Both the position numbers and the translations under genes were made by a program. Of a stretch of DNA of 64,000 bases, positions 48,989-57,177 are shown piece after piece. The notes beneath the pieces were generated by a model that did no database searches, was not told the DNA's origin, and was given only the letters and a program-made list of their open reading frames with translations. Source of the stretch: Fen-999 sp044220545 (GTDB lineage Bacteria > Pseudomonadota > Gammaproteobacteria > Burkholderiales > Rhodocyclaceae); NCBI GenBank assembly GCA_044220545.1, contig JBGAQX010000008.1:1-64000 (forward strand), read 5' to 3'. Position 1 is the first letter of the stretch. Every line of letters starts with the position of its first letter.

Positions 48989-49905
48989 CAGCGCTTCTTC
49001 CGGATCTTCCGGCCCTTGGTCGGCTTGTCCGGCGTGCCGGCAAGCTCCTCGGGCAGCGGCGGCATAGTGCGGCGACCGAGGATCAGTACCTGGCCATGAC
49101 GCTCGACCCCGGCAATGGGCTCACAGGCGATCCGGGCAAACGAGAAGGAGTTGTCCCGGTCTATCTTGGCCACCCGGGCGACCGGCAGACCCGGCAAATA
49201 CACTCCGTCGAGACCGGAGGTCACCAGAATGTCGCCCGGCTGCACGTCGGCGTTGGTCGCCAGGAAGCGCAGCTCCATGGCGCCCGCGCCGGCGCCAGCC
49301 AGCACGGCGCGCAAACCGCTGCGCTGGACTTCCACCGGAATCGCCTGGTCCTTGTCGGTAAGCAGGGTTACTTCGCTGGTCAGCGGATACGCGCGGGTAA
49401 CCTGGCCCAGTACGCCCAGCTCATCGATGACCGGCTGGCCAGCCTCGACGCCGGCCTGCCCGCCCCGATCCACGATGACTCGGCGGGTAAATGGGTCACG
49501 CGCCGCGTACAGTATTTCAGCCACCTTTCCCTCTGCTGGCTGGCGTTCCTTCATGTCGAGCAGCGCGCGCAGGCGGCGGTTTTCCTCTTCGAGATGTTCC
49601 TGGCGCAGCAAGAGGTTGGCGGTCGCCAACTGGCGGCTGCGCAGGCTCTCGTTTTCACCCTTCAACGTGCGCAGGCTGGAAAAATAGTCGCCCAGGTCCA
49701 TGCCGGCATCGACAGGCAAATAGGCGATGCGCTGGAGGGGCCACAACAGCGTGGCGGCGCCGAGCCGCGCCCACTCCAGGGTGTGGAAACGCAGATCGGC
49801 CACCAGCAGGGCAAGCGACAGGGAGCCGAAGAAGAACAGCCGCGCGAGCGGCGCCGGACCCCGCTTGAAGAAGGGCGGCGGCGTGTGGCCGACGACGGAC
49901 ATCAA
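48988..49905 (-). CDS. mreC: Rod-shape protein MreC
   Basis: This 305-aa protein has one N-terminal membrane helix and a periplasmic coiled coil (about 70-115, LRSRQLATANLLLRQEHLEEENRRL). A double beta-barrel domain follows (DPFTRRVIVDRGGQAGVEAGQPVI, LVTSGLDGVYLPGLPVARV). It links MreB filaments to PBP2. The basic tail PTKGRKIRKKR is unusual only in length. It follows mreB by 73 bp. Confidence 0.95.
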   Translation of the reverse strand: MMSVVGHTPPPFFKRGPAPLARLFFFGSLSLALLVADLRFHTLEWARLGAATLLWPLQRIAYLPVDAGMDLGDYFSSLRTLKGENESLRSRQLATANLLLRQEHLEEENRRLRALLDMKERQPAEGKVAEILYAARDPFTRRVIVDRGGQAGVEAGQPVIDELGVLGQVTRAYPLTSEVTLLTDKDQAIPVEVQRSGLRAVLAGAGAGAMELRFLATNADVQPGDILVTSGLDGVYLPGLPVARVAKIDRDNSFSFARIACEPIAGVERHGQVLILGRRTMPPLPEELAGTPDKPTKGRKIRKKR

Positions 49906-49978
49906 ATCAGTAGCGCTCCCGGAATAACTTCAGGCGGCGCACGGACCGCGCCACTCCGCACACTACAAGGGACACGCG

Positions 49979-51022
49979 CTATTCGTTGGCAAAAATACTG
50001 CCGAGTTTGTCCATCTTTTCCAGCGCCAGACCGGAGCCGCGCACGACGCAAGTGAGCGGGTCTTCGGCGACGATGACCGGCAGCCCGGTTTCCTCCATCA
50101 GCAGCCGATCCAGATCGCGCAGCAGGGCGCCGCCGCCGGTGAGGACCATGCCCTTGTCGGCGATGTCGGCGCCCAGTTCGGGCGGCGTCTGTTCGAGCGC
50201 GATCTTCACCGCGCCGACGATCTGGTTGAGCGGATCGGTCAGCGCTTCGAGGATCTCGTTGGAGGAGATGGTGAAGCTGCGCGGTATGCCCTCGGCCAGG
50301 TTGCGCCCCTTGACTTCCATCTCCTTGACCTCGGAGCCGGGGAAGGCCGAACCGATTTGCTTCTTGATCGCCTCGGCGGTGGTTTCGCCGATCAGCATGC
50401 CGTAGTTGCGGCGAATGTAGTTGATGATCGCCTCGTCGAACTTGTCGCCGCCGACGCGCACCGAGCCGGCATAGACGATGCCGCCCAGCGAAATGATGCC
50501 GACCTCGGTGGTGCCGCCGCCGATGTCCACCACCATCGAGCCAGTCGCGTCCGAGACCGGCATGCCGGCGCCGATGGCGGCGGCCATCGGTTCCTCGATC
50601 AGATACACCTGGGAGGCCCCGGCGCCAAGGGCCGATTCGCGAATGGCGCGCCGCTCGACCTGGGTCGAACCGCAAGGCACGCAGATGATGATGCGCGGAC
50701 TGGGCGAGAAGAGGCGCGAGTCATGCACCTTCTTGATGAACTGCTTGAGCATCTGCTCGGTGACGGTGAAGTCGGCGATCACGCCGTCCTTCATGGGCCG
50801 AATGGCGGTGATGTTGCTCGGCGTCCGGCCGAGCATCAGTTTGGCCTCGTGGCCGACCGCCTGGATGGTTTTCTTGGCGTTGGGGCCGCCTTCGGTGCGG
50901 ATGGAAACGACCGACGGCTCGTCGAGGACGATGCCTTGGCCGCGCACGTAAATCAGCGTATTGGCGGTGCCCAGGTCGATGGCGAGGTCGTTGGAGAAAT
51001 AGGAGCGGAGAAAGCCGAACAT
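49979..51022 (-). CDS. mreB: Rod-shape actin homologue MreB
   Basis: This bacterial actin organises side-wall synthesis. The actin-fold nucleotide motifs are intact: IDLGTANTLIY (phosphate 1), VVDIGGGTTEVGIISLGG (phosphate 2) and LTGGGALLRDLDRLL (adenosine). ATG 51022 gives MFGFLRSYFSNDLAIDLG, the family start, and 347 aa. It is the first gene of the operon running to lipB, and is divergent from gatC over a 125-bp shared promoter region. Confidence 0.97.
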   Translation of the reverse strand: MFGFLRSYFSNDLAIDLGTANTLIYVRGQGIVLDEPSVVSIRTEGGPNAKKTIQAVGHEAKLMLGRTPSNITAIRPMKDGVIADFTVTEQMLKQFIKKVHDSRLFSPSPRIIICVPCGSTQVERRAIRESALGAGASQVYLIEEPMAAAIGAGMPVSDATGSMVVDIGGGTTEVGIISLGGIVYAGSVRVGGDKFDEAIINYIRRNYGMLIGETTAEAIKKQIGSAFPGSEVKEMEVKGRNLAEGIPRSFTISSNEILEALTDPLNQIVGAVKIALEQTPPELGADIADKGMVLTGGGALLRDLDRLLMEETGLPVIVAEDPLTCVVRGSGLALEKMDKLGSIFANE

Positions 51023-51147
51023 CGAGGATTCCGATAACAGTAGTGATTTGTGGTTGGCCAATCGCGGGCAGGCGCCGGCCGGCCGAATGGCCAAATGGCT
51101 TATGATAACGTATCCCGTTTGCCAAGATAAGTTGTCGCCGAGTCGCC
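51023..51147. promoter_or_regulatory. Divergent promoter region mreB / gatC
   Basis: This 125-bp gap must carry promoters for the cell-shape operon (-) and the gat operon (+). TATGATAACG at about 51101-51110 is a -10-like element for gatC. No clear operator is seen. Confidence 0.4.
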
Positions 51148-51435
51148 ATGTCCCTCACCCCCGAAGAAGTCGGTCGCATCGCCCGGTTGGCCCGCCTGGA
51201 AATATCGGCGGAGGAAGCCGGCCAGACCCGCGATCAGTTGAATGGCATTCTCTCCTTCATCGAGCAGTTGCAGGCGGTCGACACCGCCGGCGTGGCGCCG
51301 ATGGCCCATGCCATCGACGTCGTCCAGCGCTTGCGGCCCGATGCCGTCACCGAGGCCAATCGTCGCGCCGATTTCCAGGCCATCGCGCCCGAGACCGAAG
51401 CCGGCTTGTATCTGGTGCCGAAAGTCATCGAATGA
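51148..51435 (+). CDS. gatC: Asp-tRNA(Asn)/Glu-tRNA(Gln) amidotransferase subunit GatC
   Basis: This small 95-aa subunit clamps GatA and GatB together. Its sequence MSLTPEEVGRIARLARLEIS and the end GLYLVPKVIE are diagnostic. Its TGA overlaps the ATG of gatA. The presence of gatCAB means at least Asn or Gln tRNA is charged through the indirect, transamidation route. Confidence 0.96.
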   Translation: MSLTPEEVGRIARLARLEISAEEAGQTRDQLNGILSFIEQLQAVDTAGVAPMAHAIDVVQRLRPDAVTEANRRADFQAIAPETEAGLYLVPKVIE

Positions 51436-52889
51436 TTCAGTCCAGCCTGAAACAGCTCACCGCCGCGCTGGCGGAAAGGAAAGTGTCGGCGGTCGAATTG
51501 GCCGGCCTGTTCCTCGATCGCATCGAGCAGCGAAACCCGACCCTGAATGCCTTCATCACCACCGATCGCGACCGGACGCTGGCCATGGCCCGCGCCGCCG
51601 ACGAGCGCCGGGCCAAGGGCGAACGTGGCGCTCTCTTGGGCATCCCGTTGGCCCACAAGGATATTTTCTGTACCGAAGGCTGGCTGACCACCTGCGGCTC
51701 GAAGATGCTGGCCAACTTCGTCTCGCCCTACGACGCCCATGTGGTCAGCCAGCTCAAGGCGGCCGGCATGGTCACCCTCGGCAAGCTCAACATGGACGAG
51801 TTCGCCATGGGCTCGTCGAACGAAACGTCGTATTTCGGGCCGGTGAAGAACCCATGGGATACCGCTCGCGTCCCCGGCGGCTCCTCGGGTGGCTCCGCGG
51901 CGGCCGTGGCGGCGCGCCTTGCCCCCATCGCCACCGGCACCGATACCGGCGGCTCGATCCGCCAGCCGGCGGCACTGTGCGGTTTGACCGGCCTCAAGCC
52001 GACCTACGGCGTGGTCTCCCGCTACGGCATGATCGCCTTCGCCTCCAGCCTCGACCAGGCCGGACCGATGGCCCGGTCGGCCGAAGACTGCGCCCTGCTC
52101 TTGTCGGCCATGGCCGGGTTCGACCCGCGCGATTCGACCAGCCTGGAGCGACCGGTCGAGGATTACACCCGGGACCTGGAGCAGCCGTTGACCGGCCTGC
52201 GCATCGGGCTGCCAACGGAATTCTTCGGCGCCGGCATGGATGACGACGTGCGTGTTGCCGTAGAGGCCACCCTGGACCAATACCGGCGACTCGGCGCCAC
52301 CACGGTCGAGGTCGCCCTGCCCAATTCAGGCCTTTCCGTTCCCGCCTACTACGTGATCGCACCTGCCGAGGCCAGCTCCAACCTCAGCCGCTTCGATGGC
52401 GTGCGCTATGGCCACCGAGCCGCGGAATACGGCGACCTGATCGACATGTACTGCAAGAGCCGGGCGGAAGGCTTCGGCGCCGAGGTGAAGCGGCGCATCC
52501 TGATCGGTACCTATGTGCTCTCGCACGGCTACTACGACGCCTACTATCTCCAGGCACAGAAGATCCGCCGCCTGATCGCCCACGATTTCACCGAGGCCTT
52601 CAAGACATGCGACGTGATCATGGGGCCGACCGCGCCGTCGGTGGCTTTCCGCTTTGGCGAGAAGAGCGCCGACCCGGTACAGATGTACCTTTCCGACATC
52701 TACACCATCGCCGTCAATCTGGCCGGCCTGCCCGGCATGTCGATCCCGTGCGGCTTCGGCAGCGCCGGGATGCCGGTCGGTCTGCAACTGATCGGCCCCT
52801 GGTTCGGCGAGGCGAAGATGCTCAATGTGGCGCATCGATATCAACAGGCGACTGACTGGCACACACGGATGCCGGAGGACTTGGCATGA
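51432..52889 (+). CDS. gatA: Asp-tRNA(Asn)/Glu-tRNA(Gln) amidotransferase subunit GatA
   Basis: This glutaminase subunit of 485 aa belongs to the amidase-signature family. The Ser-cisSer-Lys triad is in AHKDIF (Lys), GGSSGGSAAAV (cis-Ser) and DTGGSIRQPA (nucleophile Ser). The length and the end region GLPGMSIPCGF and GMPVGLQLIGPWFGE are typical. The start and stop overlap gatC and gatB by four bases each. Confidence 0.97.
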   Translation: MIQSSLKQLTAALAERKVSAVELAGLFLDRIEQRNPTLNAFITTDRDRTLAMARAADERRAKGERGALLGIPLAHKDIFCTEGWLTTCGSKMLANFVSPYDAHVVSQLKAAGMVTLGKLNMDEFAMGSSNETSYFGPVKNPWDTARVPGGSSGGSAAAVAARLAPIATGTDTGGSIRQPAALCGLTGLKPTYGVVSRYGMIAFASSLDQAGPMARSAEDCALLLSAMAGFDPRDSTSLERPVEDYTRDLEQPLTGLRIGLPTEFFGAGMDDDVRVAVEATLDQYRRLGATTVEVALPNSGLSVPAYYVIAPAEASSNLSRFDGVRYGHRAAEYGDLIDMYCKSRAEGFGAEVKRRILIGTYVLSHGYYDAYYLQAQKIRRLIAHDFTEAFKTCDVIMGPTAPSVAFRFGEKSADPVQMYLSDIYTIAVNLAGLPGMSIPCGFGSAGMPVGLQLIGPWFGEAKMLNVAHRYQQATDWHTRMPEDLA

Positions 52890-54322
52890 CCTGGGAAGTG
52901 GTTATCGGGCTGGAAACCCACGCCCAGTTGCAAACACGGTCGAAGATTTTCTCCGGCGCCTCGACGGCCTTCGGCGCCGAACCGAACGCGCAGGCCTGCG
53001 CGGTGGATATCGCCCTGCCCGGCGTACTGCCCGTGCTCAACCGCGAGGCGGTGGTCTGCGCCATCAAGTTCGGTCTGGCGGTGGGCGCCGACATCGCGCC
53101 GCGCTCGATCTTCGCCCGCAAGAACTACTTTTACCCGGACCTGCCCAAGGGCTACCAGATCAGCCAATACGAGATTCCGGTCGTGTCCGGCGGCAACCTG
53201 GCCATTCGCGTCGGCGAGGCGGAAAAGACCGTGCGCCTGACCCGCGCCCATCTGGAGGAGGATGCCGGCAAATCCCTGCACGAGGATTTTCAGGGCAAGA
53301 CGGGCATCGACCTCAACCGCGCCGGCACGCCACTGCTGGAAATCGTCACCGAGCCGGACATGGGCTCCAGCGCCGAGGCGGTGGCCTATGCCAAGGCGCT
53401 GCACGCCCTGGTGCGCTGGATCGGCATCTGCGACGGCAACATGCAGGAAGGCAGTTTTCGCTGCGACGCCAACGTCTCGGTGCGTCGCCCCGGCCAGCCG
53501 CTCGGCACGCGGCGCGAGATCAAGAACCTCAATTCCTTCCGCTTCCTGCAGCAGGCCATCGACTACGAGATCCAGTGGCAGATCAACGAGATCGAGGAAG
53601 GCCGCAAGATTCAACAGGCGACCGTGCTGTTCAATCCGGACACGGGCGAAACCCGTGCCATGCGCTCGAAGGAAGACGCCCACGACTACCGCTACTTCCC
53701 CGATCCCGATCTGCTGCCGCTGGAAATCGCACCGGCCTGGATCGCCGAGATCAGGGCGGGGCTGCCGGAATTGCCGACCGCGATGAAGGAACGCTTCGCG
53801 GCCGACTACGGCCTGTCCGCCTACGATGCCGCGATGCTCACCGCCACCCGCGATACGGCGCGCTACTTCGAGGAGGCGGTCGCCATCGCCGGCAACGCCC
53901 AGGCGAAGACCTGCGCCAACTGGCTGATGGGCGAAGTGGCGGCGCGGCTGAACAAGGAAGGGCTGGAGATCACCGCGGCTCCGGTTTCGGCGCCGCAGCT
54001 CGCCGGCCTGGTGGCGCGCATCGCCGACAACACCATCTCGAACAACATCGCCCGCAAGGTCTTCGATGCCCTGTGGCAGGGCGAGGGCGGCAGCGCCGAC
54101 CAGATCATCGACGCCCAGGGCTTGAAGCAGATGACCGACAGCGGCGCCGTCGAGGCACTGATCGACGAGGTGTTGGCGGCCAATCCGAAGTCGGTCGAGG
54201 AATTCCGCGCCGGCAAGGAAAAGGCCTTCAACGCGCTGGTCGGCCAGGTGATGAAGGCCGCCAAGGGCAAGGCGAACCCGCAGCAGGTCAACGATCTCTT
54301 GCGTCGGAAACTGGCCGGCTGA
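52886..54322 (+). CDS. gatB: Asp-tRNA(Asn)/Glu-tRNA(Gln) amidotransferase subunit GatB
   Basis: This kinase-like subunit activates the mischarged tRNA. The 478-aa protein starts WEVVIGLETHAQL. Metal and ATP site segments FYPDLPKGYQISQYE and DLNRAGTPLLEIVTEPD are seen, as is the GatB signature DGNMQEGSFRCDANVSVR. The C-terminal YqeY-like tail domain is present (VGQVMKAAKGKANPQQVNDLLRRKL). It is the last gene of the gat operon. Confidence 0.97.
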   Translation: MTWEVVIGLETHAQLQTRSKIFSGASTAFGAEPNAQACAVDIALPGVLPVLNREAVVCAIKFGLAVGADIAPRSIFARKNYFYPDLPKGYQISQYEIPVVSGGNLAIRVGEAEKTVRLTRAHLEEDAGKSLHEDFQGKTGIDLNRAGTPLLEIVTEPDMGSSAEAVAYAKALHALVRWIGICDGNMQEGSFRCDANVSVRRPGQPLGTRREIKNLNSFRFLQQAIDYEIQWQINEIEEGRKIQQATVLFNPDTGETRAMRSKEDAHDYRYFPDPDLLPLEIAPAWIAEIRAGLPELPTAMKERFAADYGLSAYDAAMLTATRDTARYFEEAVAIAGNAQAKTCANWLMGEVAARLNKEGLEITAAPVSAPQLAGLVARIADNTISNNIARKVFDALWQGEGGSADQIIDAQGLKQMTDSGAVEALIDEVLAANPKSVEEFRAGKEKAFNALVGQVMKAAKGKANPQQVNDLLRRKLAG

Positions 54323-54329
54323 TCCGGCC

Positions 54330-55013
54330 TTAAGGACGGCGGGGTTCGGCGCTTGTTTCCGGCCCTGCCTTGGGCACGGCGGCGCCCTTGCCCAGGCTCA
54401 GATAGCGCTTCTTTTCCGCGTCGAAGCGCGCCTGGATGTCGGCAATTTCCTTCTTCTTGACGTCGATATCCGCCTGTAAGCCGGCCAGTTCGGCATTGTT
54501 TTCTCGAATGCCGTCCTTCAGCTCCGTCGGCATGGGTCGTTTCAAGAAGAATTCCGCCTCGCGCGCCAGATCTTCCTTGCGCGCCAAGGCGGCTGTCTGG
54601 CGCAACTGCAATTCGTGCAGGCCCTTGCCGGCCTCCTCGATGTTCCTCGCCCGCTTGGTGTCGATGTCCGCGACACTCGGATAGCTGGCCAGCAGGGCGC
54701 GATTGCGGCGATCCTCCTCGGCGGCCTGCCGGTCCGCCTCTTTCTTGCGAATTTGCTCCGCCCGTTGCTGAGCCCGCTGTTCGGCGGTCATCGGCGCGTC
54801 ATGCTGCCGGATCATCACGCCCTGCGAGTTGTATTCGTGATAGAGGCGCTTGGCGCACTGCGCCGGCAGAACGTCGCCGCACAGCCGGCGGCCGTTGTCT
54901 TCATTGCAGCAAAAGGTCACGGCGCCGACCGGGAACGCCAAGCCCGTCAGCGCCGGCAGCAACAGCAAACGCCGGGGTGAGAAGTAGTGAAGGAAGCGTT
55001 CAGCCGACACCAT
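54330..55013 (-). CDS. Exported coiled-coil protein of unknown function
   Basis: The protein is 227 aa. A signal-like N-terminus (RRLLLLPALTGLAFPVGAVTF) is followed by a short Cys-containing segment (CCNEDNGRRLCGDVLPAQCAKRLYHEYN) like the DUF4124 type. A long charged coiled coil follows (about 75-205). Such proteins are probably periplasmic. Its ATG lies inside the end of pyrE, so it is read from the pyrE transcript. No function can be assigned. Confidence 0.75.
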   Translation of the reverse strand: MVSAERFLHYFSPRRLLLLPALTGLAFPVGAVTFCCNEDNGRRLCGDVLPAQCAKRLYHEYNSQGVMIRQHDAPMTAEQRAQQRAEQIRKKEADRQAAEEDRRNRALLASYPSVADIDTKRARNIEEAGKGLHELQLRQTAALARKEDLAREAEFFLKRPMPTELKDGIRENNAELAGLQADIDVKKKEIADIQARFDAEKKRYLSLGKGAAVPKAGPETSAEPRRP

Positions 55014-55638
55014 ACTGTTCCCGATAACGGCTCACCGCCGGCAAGACCTGCTCCAGTTCCGGTTGGCCGCCCAGATAGCCGATCAGATCGACCAGACTGG
55101 CGACGGCGACCACCGGTATGCCGAAATTCTTCTCCACCTCCTGCACCGCGGAGAGCTCGCCCTGGCCGCGCTCCTGCCGATCGAGCGCGATGATCACGCC
55201 GGCCGGGGTGGCGCCGGCGGCGCGGATCAGTTCGACCGACTCGCGCACCGAGGTGCCGGCGGAGATCACGTCGTCGATGACCAGCACGCGCCCGGCCAGC
55301 GGCGCACCAACCAGCGTGCCGCCTTCGCCATGGTCCTTGGCTTCCTTGCGGTTGTAAGCGAAGGGTGTGTTGCGGCCCTTGCCGGCCAGCGCCACGGCCA
55401 CCGTGGCGGCGAGCGGAATACCCTTGTAGGCGGGGCCGAAAAGAACATCGAAGGCGAGACCCGAGGCGAGAATCGCGCGGGCGTAGAAATCGGCCAGGAC
55501 GGCGAGCGATTCACCATCGTTGAACAATCCGGCGTTGAAGAAATAGGGCGACAGTCGGCCGGCCTTGGTCTTGAATTCACCGAAGCGCAGCACGCCGCGC
55601 TTGCACGCAAAAGCAATGAACTCCCGACTAAAATCCAT
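55000..55638 (-). CDS. pyrE: Orotate phosphoribosyltransferase PyrE
   Basis: PyrE converts orotate and PRPP to orotidine monophosphate in pyrimidine synthesis. The PRPP-binding loop is VLVIDDVISAGTS. The flexible catalytic loop is YNRKEAKDHGEGG, and the substrate region is FGPAYKGIPLAA. The 212-aa length is normal. It diverges from xthA over 25 bp. Confidence 0.97.
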   Translation of the reverse strand: MDFSREFIAFACKRGVLRFGEFKTKAGRLSPYFFNAGLFNDGESLAVLADFYARAILASGLAFDVLFGPAYKGIPLAATVAVALAGKGRNTPFAYNRKEAKDHGEGGTLVGAPLAGRVLVIDDVISAGTSVRESVELIRAAGATPAGVIIALDRQERGQGELSAVQEVEKNFGIPVVAVASLVDLIGYLGGQPELEQVLPAVSRYREQYGVG

Positions 55639-55663
55639 GCTCCCTCCCCCACTCGGACCTTAC

Positions 55664-56464
55664 ATGCTACGCATCATTTCCTTGAACCTCAATGGCATTC
55701 GCTCGGCGGCGGGCAAGGGTTGCTTCGACTGGCTGGCCAGCCAGCAGGCGGACATCGTCTGTGTCCAGGAACTTAAGGCCCAGGAGGCGGACATGGTCGC
55801 ATCGCTACGGGCACCGGCCGGCTACCACGGCTGGTTCCACTATGCGGCCAAGAAAGGCTACAGCGGCGTCGGCATCTATGCGCGCGGAATACCGGACCAA
55901 GTGATCGAGGGCTTCGGCAATGCCGAGTTCGATGCCGAGGGTCGCTACCTCCAGGCCGATTTCGCCGATCTCTCGGTGGTTTCGCTATATCTGCCCTCCG
56001 GTTCCAGTTCGCCGGAGCGCCAGCAAGCCAAGTTTCGCTGCATGGACGAAATCCGGCCGCGACTCGCCACGCTCGCCGCCAGTGGCCGCGAGGTGGTGAT
56101 CTGCGGTGACTGGAACATCGCCCACACCGAAAAGGACCTGAAGAACTGGAAGTCGAACCAGAGGAACTCTGGCTTCCTCCCCGAAGAGCGCGCCTGGCTG
56201 ACCCGCCTGTTCGCCGAACAGGGCTGGGTCGATGTGCACCGCCGGCTGCAGCCCGAGGCGACCGGTGAGGCCTATACCTGGTGGTCGAATCGCGGCCAGG
56301 CCTGGGCAAAGAACGTCGGCTGGCGAATCGACTACCAAATAGCGACGGCCGGGATTGCCGGCGGGGCATTGCGGGCGAGCGTATTCAAAGACCGCCGCTT
56401 CTCCGACCATGCCCCGCTGAGCGTGGACTACGACTGGCCCATCGGCCAGTCCCCCGGTGCTTAA
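55664..56464 (+). CDS. xthA: Exodeoxyribonuclease III (XthA)
   Basis: This AP endonuclease and 3' exonuclease for base-excision repair is 266 aa. Active-site motifs are LNLNGIRSA, QELKAQE (metal Glu), LYLPSG, ICGDWNIAHTEKDL (Asp and Asn), WRIDYQ and FSDHAPL (catalytic His). ATG 55664 begins MLRIISLNLNG, as in the family. Its stop overlaps that of the convergent PEP-CTERM gene by a few bases. Confidence 0.96.
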   Translation: MLRIISLNLNGIRSAAGKGCFDWLASQQADIVCVQELKAQEADMVASLRAPAGYHGWFHYAAKKGYSGVGIYARGIPDQVIEGFGNAEFDAEGRYLQADFADLSVVSLYLPSGSSSPERQQAKFRCMDEIRPRLATLAASGREVVICGDWNIAHTEKDLKNWKSNQRNSGFLPEERAWLTRLFAEQGWVDVHRRLQPEATGEAYTWWSNRGQAWAKNVGWRIDYQIATAGIAGGALRASVFKDRRFSDHAPLSVDYDWPIGQSPGA

Positions 56465-57111
56465 ACGGTGCGGCGCCGACGGCTCATCAGGCCCATCACG
56501 CCCAGCGCCAGCCCGATGAGCGCGGGTGTGCCGGGCTCGGGAACAGAATAGGTCAGGTTGTCCAGCACCACGCCGTCACCGGTGATGCTGACGCGAGCGA
56601 TGTTGGCGCTGTCGCTGAGATAGCCGGTGGTGAGGTAGCCGTTGTAGGAGTTCAAGCCCAGGCTGGGGTCGATGGCTTCGGTATGGGTGCCGATCAGGCT
56701 GTTGGCGGCGTCGTAGTAGCTGATGCTGACTTCAGCGGGTGCTATCGAGCCGAGTTCCTGCCAGGCACTGAAATCGAAGGCGAAGCCGGAAGTGGCCTGA
56801 GTGAAGGTCACGTTCAGGGTCATGTTGCCCAAGTGGTCGAAAGACAGGAAGTGGTTGCCGTTGCCACCCCACAGGCCATTCTCGCCCAGGTCGGCGATGT
56901 ACTGGCCGACGGTGAATTGGCTTCCGGCGCCAATATTGCCGCCGGCAAAGCCGTAGTTGCCCGAAGTGATGACGAGGCCATTCTCGTTTTCGAAGTCGAA
57001 GGTGGTCGCCACGGAGGGCACCAGGGACAAGTTGCCGATGATGCCCGCGGCCTGGGTGGTGGCGGCGGTGGCGGCCAGCAGCAGGCCGGCGATGAGATTG
57101 AACTTGTTCAT
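56461..57111 (-). CDS. PEP-CTERM sorting domain protein
   Basis: This is a secreted protein of 216 aa. A signal peptide (KFNLIAGLLLAATAATTQA) precedes a beta-rich body without a recognised domain. The C-terminal tag is VPEPGTPALIGLALGVMGL then RRRR, the exosortase signal. It lies 66 bp downstream of phoX on the same strand and probably shares its transcript. That would link this surface protein to phosphate-limited growth if the Pho box upstream of phoX is real. Confidence 0.9.
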   Translation of the reverse strand: MNKFNLIAGLLLAATAATTQAAGIIGNLSLVPSVATTFDFENENGLVITSGNYGFAGGNIGAGSQFTVGQYIADLGENGLWGGNGNHFLSFDHLGNMTLNVTFTQATSGFAFDFSAWQELGSIAPAEVSISYYDAANSLIGTHTEAIDPSLGLNSYNGYLTTGYLSDSANIARVSITGDGVVLDNLTYSVPEPGTPALIGLALGVMGLMSRRRRTV

Positions 57112-57177
57112 AGGGATTTCCTTTTCTTGAATAGCGCTTTCGCTCCGGCCGCAACCACGGCCGGAGGCGAACCGGGA